Source of the DNA: Pelobates cultripes
Lineage: Eukaryota; Chordata; Amphibia; Anura; Pelobatidae
Direction: 5' to 3'
Assembly: GCA_933207985.1 (NCBI GenBank)
Contig: OW240913.1
Span: 280,919,828 to 280,983,827 of the forward strand
DNA: 64,000 nt
Positions 9,574-20,500 of the stretch are shown in pieces. Every line of letters starts with the position of its first letter. The first letter of the stretch is position 1. Both the position numbers and the translations under genes were made by a program. Under the pieces are notes generated by a model, which saw only the letters and a list, made by a program, of their open reading frames with translations, ran no database searches and had not been told where the DNA came from.

Positions 9574-10075
9574 TTAAAGGACCACTCTAGGCACCCAGAC
9601 CACTTCAGCTTAATGAAGTGGTCTGGGTGCCAGGTCCTTCTAGGGTTAACCCATTTTTTTATAAACATAGCAGTTTCAGAGAAACTGCTATGTTTATGAA
9701 TGGGTTAAGCCTTCCCCCTAATCCTCTAGTGGCTGTCTCATTGACAGCCACTAGAGGCGCTTGCGTGCTTCTCACTGTGATCTTCACAGTGAGAGCATGC
9801 AAGCATCCATAGGAAAGCATTGTAAATGCTTGCCTATGCGACGGGCGGAATGCGCGCGCAGCTCTTGCCGCGCATGCGCATTCAGCCCAGGAGGAGGAAC
9901 GGAGGAGGAGAGAAGGAGGAGAGCTCTCCGCCCAGCGCTGGAAAAAGGTAAGTTTTAACCCTTTTCCCCTTTCCAGAGCCGGGCGGGAGGGGGTCCCTGA
10001 GGGTGGGGGCACCCTCAGGGCACTATAGTGCCAGGAAAACGAGTATGTTTTCCTGGCACTATAGTGGTCCTTTAA
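9574..10075. mobile_element. TTAA-flanked miniature inverted-repeat element
   Basis: Ends TTAAAGGACCACT...AGTGGTCCTTTAA, with TTAA duplicated at 9574-9577 and 10072-10075. Several internal hairpins: GCACCCAGACCACTTCA with its complement at 9590-9632, an ATAAACATAGCAGTTTC pair at 9660-9698, a TCTAGTGGCTGTC pair at 9725-9756, and GGCACTATAGT pairs at the right end. No ORF of transposase type. Ends of the type TTAAAGG are known from the T2/Kolobok-related MITEs of Xenopus; the assignment is by terminus only. The target CACGCTTAATGAAG is present uninterrupted, in inverse orientation, at 9471-9492 and 10,396-10,421, so the TTAA insertion is directly demonstrated. Confidence 0.88.
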
Positions 10076-10195
10076 TGAAGAAGAATTGCCGGGTGCTTGA
10101 AATCCAGGGAAGAAAATGTAGTTTTCAGGTAGTGGTCAGCACTCACGGACTTGATATATTAAAATTCAAAGTTTATTTATTATCCATTAAAATAT

Positions 10196-10236
10196 GATCA
10201 ACATTTCAGTCCCCTTTGGGACTTTCATCAGGATCA
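10196..10236 (-). ncRNA. Hammerhead-ribozyme-like core, copy 2 minus strand
   Basis: Same layout as the 9271-9311 copy: UGAUC and GAUCA form stem I, CUGAUGA is intact, stem II pairs AGUCCC with GGACU, then GAAA and UGUU before the predicted cleavage point. The core bases are complete apart from the extra A next to stem II. With no loop on stem III, activity would need the dimeric arrangement proposed for minimal hammerheads. Confidence 0.5.
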
Positions 10237-10242
10237 GGCACC

Positions 10243-10279
10243 CTGATGAAAGTCCCAAGGGGGACTGAAACGTTGATCA
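10243..10279 (+). ncRNA. Hammerhead-like core, copy 2 plus strand (stem I lost)
   Basis: CTGATGA, stem II AGTCCC/GGGACT and GAAACGTT are intact. The ACGT of stem III is palindromic, as in dimer-forming minimal hammerheads. The upstream GGCACC does not pair with GATCA, so stem I is missing in cis. Confidence 0.4.
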
Positions 10280-10356
10280 TATTTTAATGGATAATAAATA
10301 AACTTTGAATTTTAATATATCAAGTCCGTGAGTGCTGATCACTACCTGAAAACTAA

Positions 10357-10467
10357 ATTTTCTTCCCTGGATTTCAAGCACCCGGCAATTCTTCTTCATT
10401 AAGCGTGAGTGCAAGGACCGTTATATTTTGATATAGATATATAGATATATAGATATAGATATATATT
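10357..10467. repeat. Flank X copy plus GATATA microsatellite
   Basis: Direct copy of the flank at 9429-9492, with an uninterrupted TTAA target site at about 10,407-10,410, followed by an imperfect (ATAGAT)n tract at 10,430-10,467. Confidence 0.75.
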
Positions 10468-10849
10468 ACAGCTGTAGATCTACAAAACAGCTACAATAGT
10501 ATAATTCAGTATGGGACACAAATATATACACTGGCAGAATTGCTCTTAAGGAATAAAAACTTATAATGTTGTCTTAGGGTGCTTCCTCTTAGAATTGTGG
10601 TGGGCTGATCCAGAAGTCCTCCACTTCTGATGGTAATCATCATACCAATATGGAAGGTAGGACTCAGGGTGTACTCTAAATCAGGATCAGACTTATTTAG
10701 TATAACTAAAGTAAAATATGTATAAAATAAAACAAATGGTACAACACATTTTGTTCCAGATGAATGGGACATCTTCAGGGTACTCAAGAAAATAAAATAC
10801 TTAAAGCATTAAAAATAAAAACATCCTTAGCAGCAACACAAACAATCCT

Positions 10850-11555
10850 AGACAGAAAAAAGCAGCATAAAACCCTCCCCTCTGAGTCCATCTATTCATA
10901 TAGGAGGCCTTTTATTTCATTGGTGGTCTAGAAGGTGTTTCCTCCAGATATCAGCTGTAATGAATCTTCAGGTTTGATTTTTCCAGGTCCTTGAATTCTC
11001 TGTTTTTGTGTGACATCAGTTGTGGTGCACCGCATATGGCATGCATTGTATAATGATGTATGCGTTCCACAGGGTGGCAATTTATGTTCCATCTTCAATT
11101 CGCAAGCGAATGTCATGTTTTTGTGTTCCAGGGTGCCAGCTTTAGTCAGAATCAGTGGATGGAAGCCCTTAGGGCTCAACTGCAATACAAACAAGGGAGC
11201 AAAAGGTTATATATCACTCCAATGGGTGGACCCAATTCAAGATACTCCAAAGATATCCAAAGCATACATTTTAACGTGTAAATAAAAAAGTGGCATGTAT
11301 GTATAATATTGATTTGTGCCAAAGATATAAATATATGACTGGGTACAGGATATTTATTAATCTATATTTGTGAATTTCTTATATATGTGATAATAAATTG
11401 AATGCATTCTTATTAAACATATGCTTTGACTTTGTTTTAATAAACATTCTCAATTCAATAAAAATATATACAACTAATCATATGTTCAAATGATTCATTG
11501 ATGAATATTATATAATTTCGTGCATATATGTACATGAACAATTTATATATATATA

Positions 11556-11597
<42 letters not shown>

Positions 11598-11925
11598 TAT
11601 ATTTTTAAATTATTTTCCTCTTTCCCTTTTCTTGTACCTTCTCTCTTGTGTCTTGTATAACATTACATAATATGTGACATACTAAATATATTATATAGTT
11701 ATGGATATATACAAGGATATAATATAGAAGTATGAATATCCTAAATAGTCAGAATAGCATTCATAACTTTGGTGAGTCATTTCCACTTACATTACAAGAA
11801 ACACGTAATAATATCTTCAGAATTAAAATGAAATCCTCAGGCACCTACTGGACCACCAATGTACTGGCCATATAAATAGATGTATTCAGGGAGGAGGGTT
11901 TTATGCAACTTTTCTTTCCCCCCAA
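10850..11925. repeat. Diverged element bounded by inverted repeats of about 100 bp
   Basis: The left arm (about 10,850-10,955, containing GCATAAAACCCTCC and GGTGGTCTAGAAGGTG) is matched in inverted orientation by the right arm (about 11,820-11,925, containing CACCTACTGGACCACC and GGAGGGTTTTATGC). The arms differ at many positions. The interior is AT-rich with an AT/GT microsatellite near 11,545-11,592 and no convincing ORF. It may be another old foldback or Penelope-like pair. Confidence 0.55.
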
Positions 11926-12440
11926 TACAGCAAATTACAGGGTTAATTGCAAACTATAATTTGATAATTATTGACTAAGAGGCAGATACTGATGAGCTGT
12001 TCACTGTGCTCACATGATCACAATGTCACTTTTCTTAACCATACTTTTCAAGAGTACTTTTGCCATTATCGGTTGATATAAAAGGTCCTTAATGTTAATG
12101 TTAAACATTAAAGATTAAGCAATCACAATCCTTCAAACAAGATTCCTGGGCATTAATTGAACCATTAAAAACTTTGCAAAAGGACTACAAATAACTTGAA
12201 AAAAAGACTGATATAACTTTTGTAAAATTAACTAATACCCAAGAAAGTTGAAGATATTCATACATGAGCAGAGCTAATCGCAAACACTTCCCCCTGAGTG
12301 GACGACAAACAACATCATCAAACTTTTACTGCTGATTCATTGTTCATTAATTAAACCAATTAGAAAAGAAAAATAAGAACTGTTCCAATATGATCTAACA
12401 TTTGCTTAGGGTTTACCTAATTTAAAAGAGCAATCAAGAC
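11926..12440. other. Unrecognised AT-rich DNA
   Basis: No gene or element end recognised in this stretch. Confidence 0.4.
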
Positions 12441-12486
12441 ATGAACCATTTGCTCACTGTGCTCAGAGGGGTATTAGCTACACCAC

Positions 12487-12516
12487 CTGATGAGGCCCAA
12501 AGAAGGCAGAAACGAC
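12487..12516 (+). ncRNA. Weak hammerhead-like motif
   Basis: CTGATGA, then GGCCCAAAGAAGGCA in which GCC and GGC can pair as stem II, then GAAACGAC. The flanks do not form a stem I, and the base pair next to GAAA is mismatched. It resembles Penelope hammerheads in layout but is probably a decayed relic. Confidence 0.25.
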
Positions 12517-12671
12517 CATCCAAAATTGCTGTATCTCTTGTGCAGAGGGAATTTGCTGGCATATCAAGATCTAATGTACAGATGGTACAGTTTTTTTCGG
12601 AAAAAGAACATGTGAGTAAAAGCTTTTTTCAGATCTGAGTGTGGAACTACTGAAGGGCTTGCTTTTTCTGA

Positions 12672-13380
12672 GTTTTTTTTTTTTAAAATTTTTATTTTTG
12701 TTGTGCATGGTTTGACAAAAAGATATATGTTGCCACAACAGCAGACATAATCACAACAATAACATAGATTTTTACATATGTGGCATTGAGGTGAAAGCAC
12801 ATTTTTTAACAATTTTAAGAGCGTAAAATAAGAATGAAAGCCACAGCAGGGTCATGTGAGTATACGTCATAAAAACACGTTTGGTTTATATATGCCTATG
12901 GGTCTGGCCTGCTAACACTAAAAGAAACAAGTGCTGATCCTTTACCAGCTAAAACATTGCTGCAAATAAGAGAACACTGATGGAAACTATACAGTGCGTA
13001 TGAGTGATACTAAAACCAGTTTCGTTATATCGATAACATATCATAGGCACTGATACTGATTGCCACCAATAATAACAATCTAAGTCAAATACATATAGGG
13101 TAAGGTGAAGGTGAAGTGAACCCTAGGTCTCATAGCAGTGCTTATTTCTGCATCGCTTTTGCTTAGGATTAAAGGTATTTGCATGTCTGAGCCTTGGGTT
13201 GCAGGTAGCTTATTAGAGGGGAGAGGTGCCTGAACTTTCACATCAGCTAATATTCATAAGAGAATATAGAGTGAGTCTGGCATATAGGAGTTGCTAGCTT
13301 TTGCGGAGAGGATAGCTATTGCATAGTGGTGCGGGGAATCACACCGCCAAACGCTAGGATCGTGCTAAAACAGGTATGGA
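12672..13380 (-). mobile_element. L1-like 3' end, truncated copy of the ORF1-only family
   Basis: On the minus strand this ends in AAAATTTT and an A run. The adjoining sequence (ATGTTGCCACAACAGCA near 12,728, GTAGTTAC/GTTTGACA spacing) parallels the tail of the ORF1-only element at 21,745 (TGTCGCCACAACAGCA). It is 5' truncated and has no ORF. The right boundary is uncertain. Confidence 0.5.
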
Positions 13381-13499
13381 TATCATGTTGATTGCTGGCA
13401 CATATCCATCAGAGGGTCATATTAATTATGGGCACCTATTAATTAGTCATTGACACATATCTATTCTGGGTACACATTAATCAACCATTGGTACATGTC

Positions 13500-13614
13500 T
13501 CACTGGAGGTTGCTTTGAGGATTGAGCAGTGAGGCTGCAGGGGCATGTTCTATACACCAAAACTGCTTCATTAAGCTAAAGTTGTTCAGGTGACTATAGT
13601 GTCCCTTTAATATG
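13500..13614. mobile_element. Right end of a TTAA miniature element
   Basis: Ends GTTCAGGTGACTATAGTGTCCCTTTAA and matches the right end of the complete copy at 25,195-25,749 (TTGAGCAGTGAGGCTGCAGG onwards). Confidence 0.75.
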
Positions 13615-13649
13615 GGATGTTTTTTTAGTTTGTTTTTTAAATCATCCCC

Positions 13650-13768
13650 TCGTGATTTAACTCCCAATTGACAGTGAATTGAGCAGTGAAATTGCAGGGG
13701 AATGATCTATACACTAAAACTGCTTTATTTAGCTAAAGTAATTTAGGTGACTATAGTGTTCCTTTAAT
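13650..13768. mobile_element. Left end (inverted) of the same TTAA miniature element family
   Basis: Matches the reverse complement of the left end of the element at 25,195 (GCTAAAGTAATTTAGGTGACTATAGTG then TTCCTTTAA). With the previous entry it gives two element ends in the same orientation, 50 bp apart. Confidence 0.7.
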
Positions 13769-13951
13769 TTGCTGCCATGTTCTCCTGACCTTTCAGCTCT
13801 CTGTTACTTCCTGTTGGGATACCTGAAGGAGCTCATATATGTGAACAAGCCACGTACACTTAAGCAGCTCAAGGAGAATATGTGTGCCAAAATCGAGTTA
13901 GAGCCCCAAACATTAACCAATAGTATAAACAGTGCAATTGAAAGATCCTGA
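13765..13951 (+). pseudogene. DDE transposase relic (IS630/mariner-like), C-terminal end
   Basis: A 60-codon frame with CSPDLSALCYFLLGYLKE followed by VNKPRTLKQLKENM. This resembles the C-terminal SPDLTPLDFFLWGYLK and YVNKPRT segments of mariner-like transposases common in animals. The catalytic N-terminal part is absent. It sits directly beside the TTAA element end, which may have disrupted it. Confidence 0.6.
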
Positions 13952-14379
13952 CTTTGCAAGGTGGCATGGAACTCATTTAAAAGATGCCATTTTCCATACC
14001 TAGTCAAACAAAACTCCATATGTTAAGCATTCCTTGCATGTAATATAATTTAAATTGGTTCATTATTAACCCCTTAAGGATGGTGGGTGTGCTATGCTGT
14101 CCTTAAGGAGGCAGTCCTAAATGTATTGCACACCCTCTCCGTCTATGCCATTTACCTGCTCACCGCCGTCCTCTTGCCAGCAATTATGATTGGAGGGGCG
14201 GTATGAAATCCCAGGCAGTCCCCATGCGCTGATCAGGCCTTCCTGGGCTATATGAGTGGAATGATGTCGCAATCTTTTAGCCAGAATAGCCGAGTTCAGC
14301 AGGGCCTGCAGGGGTACTGCCTGGGATGACCCTGTTACATTTCAAAACACCATAAAACCTGTGCATGGGCATGTCCGAA

Positions 14380-14605
14380 TTGAGGGGGAGGCAATAGGTT
14401 CCCCTTCAGCTGCGGGTGCGGGCCCTAAATCAGAATAAGGAGGGTCCTATGGTTCTCCCCCCGGCCCCCAACTTTGAAAAACAGGTGGTGAGAGCCGGGT
14501 GGGAGGACTATCGGACCCCCTTATTGGTATTTAGGGCCCCCACCTGCCACTCAGGGTTGGGGGGTGGGGAGAGGACAATAGGTTCCTCCCCCTTATTCTA
14601 ATTTA
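14380..14605. repeat. GC-rich repeat unit (GGGCCC-CCACC type), low copy
   Basis: Two related units of about 100 bp with TTAGGGCCCCCACCTGCCAC and ACAATAGGTTCCTCCCCCTT-like motifs. Similar phrases recur, more diverged, at 16,560-17,300. No coding content. Confidence 0.4.
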
Positions 14606-14608
14606 AGT

Positions 14609-14694
14609 TAACCAATCAGAGCGCTCTGACAGATAAATGAAGAGACTGACAGATAAGTCTCTACATTTACCTGTCATAGCACTCTGATTGGTTG
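14609..14694. repeat. Inverted repeat, possible small MITE
   Basis: AACCAATCAGAGCGCTCTGACAG at the left pairs with CTGTCATAGCACTCTGATTGGTT at the right, enclosing an AGAGACT-rich loop that itself pairs. Further ATCAGAG / CTCTGATTGG pieces lie just downstream. Confidence 0.55.
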
Positions 14695-14805
14695 GCTTGA
14701 AATCCAACCAGAGTGCTCTGTGTCATTTTACACAGCGTGGTAAAGTTCTTTGTAATTTGACTCATAACTCTCTGATTGGTCTGAAAGGTCTTTCAGCCTT
14801 TTGGT

Positions 14806-14846
14806 AGATAGCTCCCTAATACCGTGGGAATTAGGGAGTTATCTAC
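14806..14846. repeat. Short hairpin
   Basis: TAGATAGCTCCCTAAT and ATTAGGGAGTTATCTA are arms around ACCGTGGGA, with one mismatch. It marks the left border of the minisatellite. Confidence 0.7.
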
Positions 14847-14867
14847 TAAGCGGCTGCAAGAGAACAT

Positions 14868-15265
14868 ATCTGAAGTCCTGAAGTGCCAAAGTTCCGAAGT
14901 GCTGAAGTTCCTAAGTCCTGAACTGAACCGAAGTTCGGAAGTGCTGAAGTACCGAATTTCGGAAGTGCGGAACCGAACCGAAGTGCTGAAGTTCCGAAGT
15001 CCCGAAGTCCTGAATTTCGGAATGCCGAACCGAAGTGCCGAAGTCCCAGATTTCGGAATGCCGAACTGAACCAAAGTCCCGAAGTGCCAAAGTCCAGAAT
15101 TTCGGAATGCAGAACCGAACCAAAGTGCCAAAGTCCCGTAGTGCCGAAGTCCCGAAGTCCCGAATTATCGAAGTCCCGAATTTCAGAATGTCGAACCGAA
15201 CCGAAGTGCCAAAGTCCTGTAGTGCCGAAGTCCCGAAATTCCGGAATGCCGAACCGAATCAAATA
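14868..15265. repeat. Minisatellite built on CCGAAGT(G/C)
   Basis: About 400 bp of 7-9-bp units (CCGAAGTG, CCGAAGTCC, TTCCGAAGT) with a higher-order unit of about 50-60 bp that includes GAATTTCGGAATGCCGAACCG. Frames on both strands stay open only because of the repeat. Confidence 0.88.
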
Positions 15266-16559
15266 TTTTGCCCATGCACATCCCTAGTTCTAAGTTCTCT
15301 TTCTAGCAGTGGATTTTAATGCCACCCTTTGTTACAAAACAACACATGTCATGAATGAATGACAATTACTCTTAACATGACACCATTTCACACCTTTGGA
15401 TTTACTGTTCCTATTTTTCAAAAAATTTGAAAATGATAAAACCTAGTCATACTCTATGGGCACTACATCAAATTCTACAAGTTTTCAAGTTTAAAAAAGG
15501 ACTCGTGGTCCTGGTAATTTAGCTGCGCAAACAAGGGTGACAGCATAGAAGGCAGAATAGGACTAGTTATCTAGAAATTACTTTTAGGCCATCCAGTATG
15601 TTAAAAAATCATTGATTAATATCCCTGCATTTTCCCGCTGCTCCTTAATTTCATTGCCTGCCATGGGCGTGCAAAAGACTCTGTCCACTATCCATGCCTT
15701 TGTTAAGGTTACTGTGTTTCTATCTAGTAGAGTCGTGCTCTACTCTATTGATAAAATGCTTCTGGGCTCCCATTAAGCCTTTTATCGGTTAAAAATGTCC
15801 ACCATTAAAGGCATATCGAGAGCCAATAAATATTGCTTTGAATAATATTGAATTTAAAGAATATAAAAAAATGAATTATTCTTAGCATTGAAAATATTGG
15901 AATGTGCAAAGTTTCTAATGCTTGTTAAAAGTTCAGGTAGGCAGCTTGGACAACTCAAACTAGAGTCTCTCCTTTCTGGCTACATATGAATACTGTATAG
16001 AGAAAAGGGGGAGGGAAGCAGTGTCCTCTAGTCCTGGTCAGAGTGGGCCAATATGTAAGAAAAGGATGATAGGATACAGAATATAGTGTAGTAAGTTTGT
16101 GATATTGGTGAGATATTTAAACGAACTGCACTTATTTAATTAGCTGCAAATTGATGCGCCTGTGTGCTAAATCCCAGAGAATTTACTCTGTATCTTGATC
16201 CGGTGGGGGGTTGACTCCAAATGGTATAAAACAAGAACAGAAAACAACATCAATATAGTGTAGTATATTAAGTGTGCCAGGTGGGGGTGAATATATTTAT
16301 TTGGATGTAGACTCACATTTTTTTGAGCCCGCTAATGGCTCTCAGTGATAGGCATGTAGTGAAGCAATTCACGCCCTTGGTTACACAGGAGTTCCTACTC
16401 TTTGGCATTTTAGCAGCAAATTCTCATCGAATGGTATGTGGATAAAAAAGAATTGAAAATATATAGTATTCACTGTTAAAAAGAGTGAAAAGAGAAATGG
16501 ACTTGAATAAAAGAAGAAAGGTGTGATCAGCGGATAGGTGTTATAAAATGTACATAAAT
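15266..16559. other. Unrecognised intergenic DNA
   Basis: AT-rich, with no gene, ORF of interest or element end recognised. Confidence 0.4.
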
Positions 16560-17300
16560 TGGTGGCCTCTTCATTTACCAAGTGCCCACCCATTGTTAGT
16601 GGATTGGGGATACTAATTATATACCAGGGAGCATAATGTGCTTGCCTCAGCCCCCAGCCATTAACAGTAGGTGGTGGTTCTATTAATAATGGGGATCTAA
16701 TTGCCCTCTCCAGGCCCCCACGTATGGCCATCTGGTTGGGATTCTAGGTAAATATACAAGGGGATGGCCATGTCATTGTCCAGCCACAATTTGTGGTATG
16801 GTCCAACCTCCTGACCCCCAAAAGATTACGGGTCCCCAATAGTCACCCTCCCTTTTTGTAAATTAGCCCTGCCTACACCACCTAACCCAAATAATTGGCA
16901 TTAATAGTAATACCTGTGGGAAATGTTTTATTAGTTATACTTACTATCTGATTTCTTCTTTCTTGTAAATCTTTTTATCTTGGGTGGAGGCTTGACTATG
17001 CCACTAATAGGGTGGTGGAAAATGGCATGTCAACCTCCCCCCTTGCATAATTACTTAGAGCCCCAACCTGCTGCTATTGGCGGGGCTGGCATAGGGATAT
17101 TGGTTGCCCCTGTATATTATTAATAAAGCCCCCACCACTGCTAATGGCTAGGGACTGGGGTGGGGACCTTAGTTCCCCCCTGGTATAAATTAGTAGCCAC
17201 GCCTGCAGCAATGACTGCCAAGCCACCAGTATTAAAGATTTAGAAGATATACCCCAACCTGTTGCATGTTAGGTATAGGGAGATTTAAAACCACTCTTAT
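16560..17300. repeat. Old, diverged tandem repeat (about 110-150 bp units)
   Basis: Recurring phrases such as GCCCCCACC, CTGCTAATGGCTAGGG, GGGGACC and ATTAATAA at irregular spacing suggest an ancient low-copy tandem array related to 14,380-14,605. Divergence is high, so the call is tentative. Confidence 0.35.
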
Positions 17301-17488
17301 AGTAAGATGAATGTGTTAATGACCACCATATAGAATTTTATTTATTTATTTATTTATTTTTTTTACTTTTTTAATAGGTAGCAGGCTAGCGAGCACTGAA
17401 CAGCCACCAGATAATTAACTTTTGCATTACCAAGAGTATTTAACTATATAGCCGCTGGTCGCAAGTTCTGCCAGTGGGCAAATTGTAC

Positions 17489-17570
17489 TTTAACCCCATA
17501 AGGACACATGACATGTCTGACATGTCATGATTCCCTTTTATTCCATCAGTTTGGTCCTTGAGGGGTTAAA
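17489..17570. mobile_element. 82-bp palindromic MITE, copy 1
   Basis: Starts TTTAACCCCATAAGGAC and ends GGTCCTTGAGGGGTTAAA; the centre holds ACATGACATGTC. A second copy in inverted orientation is at 54,398-54,479. Confidence 0.75.
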
Positions 17571-20500
17571 TAATCATGTCACTAGCAAACTGATAATTTG
17601 TAAAATGTTCATCCTAACGGATGCATTTGGGTCTGCGTTAATATCAGTGCTTTGTGAATCTTCTCAGTCCTTTACTTTGTATATGGTTTGGATGGGGAAG
17701 CATTGATTTTAATTCAGACACAGAATTCATCCAGATGGTTTTTGTACATTTGCTCACCCTGACCAAATTCTGACGGCATTTGGCTTTAGTAAATATGAGA
17801 ATTGCCATTGCGGAATTCGTTAAATTCTAAAAGATTTTGTTCATTCCTACAAAATCTGGTGTTTAGTGAATAACCCTGAGTGAGAATTGTCAGGAATTCA
17901 AACAGAATTCAAAGTAAATTTCAAATTTAAGGCAAACATATCCAAACTGGATACGCTTCCAGTTTGGATAGTTTGGTCTTCAATTTTAAATTTACATTAA
18001 ATTAATTTTCAATTTCTGTAAATTCTCACTTTAGTAGATAGCCCTGTAAATATAATTATATTTTTAGGACTTTTAATTTGTATGGCAAGGAGACATATAT
18101 AGTACATTTAATGTATATGTATGCATGGGACTTAAGTTTATTTATATGTGTCAAGGAAGCAAAGTACATTATTGACTTGACTGTTTTTTTCATATAGCAA
18201 AATATATTTTTGCAGCAATCAATACATTTAATCTAGAACACCATTAAAATACAATTTAGTATGACATGAATGATAACTGAAGGATAAAACAAATTCTTAT
18301 AAATTGTATATATATTTCTCTGGCGTTATGCTTTTATAAGCTGCTGGCCCTTTCTTTAATTTATAAATTGATGCTGGTTTCCTGCAAATTTTAAATAGAG
18401 TACTATGTTTTTAGATTAAAATTCTACAGTTATATGTAAGTGGCCATCAAGTGCCAAGATAAATATTGTTTCAATGTCATTTACTTTTGCAGGCATGCAA
18501 ACGAAATTTGCATTGTTACATTTGACAGCTAACTAATGGAAGGATTTTAAAGTTAATTGAAGTAATCCAGGATAAGACCTCAATTTTAAAACAGTTTATT
18601 ATCTTGTGTCGTGTTACCTTCAGAAGAAAAAAATACTTTAAATTAAAAATATTTGCAATATGCATCCAACCACTAGAGGACAGTGTTGGTGTGCATAATT
18701 CCAATAATCCTTCTACTGAGTTGTTTTTCATACACGTCTTTGAATTCTTTTCTGAATATCTGTGCTATTATCTGTCTATCTTCTATACAAAATAATGCTG
18801 TATTGCAATATCCATGTAATATATATTTTATTAAAATAACATAATTTTAGAATGACAAATTTAAAAAAAGTTCCTTCCTTAGACTTGATATATGGAGCAA
18901 AAGATTTTCATTTCAATAAAAAAATGGCATACCTTCCAAATGACCTGGACCCAGTGGGACCATCCCTGGTTGATCAGGAAAGTGATCCCCATCAGTGCAG
19001 CATGAGCACTTTGATAAAGATAATGTCAGGGTCTTCAGTCCATGGACAGTGCATGTGACCATTCAGAAACCCTGTCAGTCAGCCTGGCATGCACACACGT
19101 CAGGTTGACATGCCCCCTTTTTGGGTAGGCCTGCTTACCCCCATCCATACCTCTTAACACTGGGAGATATGACAATGTTCTGCGATACTCTATTATTCAG
19201 CATCTGTTGGTCTAATTGCTGAACTAATAGAGCTACGTTATGCCTAATGCTTTGAACAAATTGAATTTAGTAGTGCCTGCTGCCAATTATTCTACCATTG
19301 CAGCAAAGCAACTCTGCTGCTATGCCTGCAAAAAGGCTACCCATAGGAAACCATAGAAGCCAAAATGCCATTAACTGAGGGGTCTCAAAGTCAATTCACC
19401 TGGGGTGCACTGGAATAGTCATTGTCTCTCTTGGTGGCTAAAGATTTGTACTGCCAGACGTGCATCTATACATATAAATCCATGCTCACATTCACACAGA
19501 CATACACAAATCATTCCTCCTTACACACAGCTACTCACTGCTAACACAGTAACACGTTTAATAAACTCAAATACATAGCTACACACTCACAAAATACAAG
19601 CTCGTAATACTTAATAATGCTTCCTTTCATTGTGCGCCTCTAGCAAACCAGACATAGAGAAGCATGTCTGAGACATATAACTCTTTATCTGGGATCACTG
19701 GCCATGGGCCTGGGGGGGTGGGGGGGGGGGAATGGTCCCTGATCCAGTAATCTGAGACCCCTCCATTAGAAGTTTATTAGATTGTATTGAATTTTGAATT
19801 TTCTCAAGCCATTTTTTGCATTAAATCATATGGGATCTGAAGAAACCCAGCAATACTCATAAGAGAGCTGAGACCCTCTGTGTGTCTCCACAGAGGGAAG
19901 AAAGAAACTGAAAGGTAGCTGTTAATGGGCTCATACTCCACCCCAGATATTAACATTATCACAGACTGCCCAGAATGATTATATAATATATAAGATTTGC
20001 AGGAAAAAATTGCTATCGTTTCAGATTTTTATTATTTGTGATTGGTTATATTTAAATATTTTGTCTAAATAATTCTCTAACTAATCTATTAAAACCAATG
20101 GGTAAATCCTAGTCCCTTTAATGATTTGTGGATCTATAATGTCAGTGCACTGGGACTATCAAAGCATATGATGCATTCACTCAGATATGCATTGTTGCCA
20201 TGGTGGTGGGTGAGACTCTGTATTTCTCACACGCTGTAGTCCAGTTGTGCAGAACCACTGAATTCCGATGACTTTCTGCCTACTTAGGTAGATATCCAAG
20301 CTGAATGCAACAAGTATGCTACCTGAAAATTATTTTTAAACAACAGCTACTTGGTAGCTGAGATTTTTGGGTCTGCTACTTCTAGGGATTTCAAAAATTA
20401 AAAAGAAAATAATCTGTGCATTGCGAGATTCAGAGAATGATCCACAGAGGACAAGGGTAAAACTGAAGCAACCACTGTGTTAAGCTGCTGGTTCTCCAAC

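Larger units (their letters stand above)
10126..10356. repeat. Foldback palindrome 2 (Penelope-type end, head to head)
   Basis: Second copy of the palindrome at 9204-9428, with the same arms and the same hammerhead-like cores, better preserved in the cleavage-site region of the right arm (GAAACGTT). Confidence 0.75.

Noticed and set aside
14793..15262. Frames of 70-138 codons with repeated FGTSALR
   Set aside because: Translations of the CCGAAGT minisatellite.
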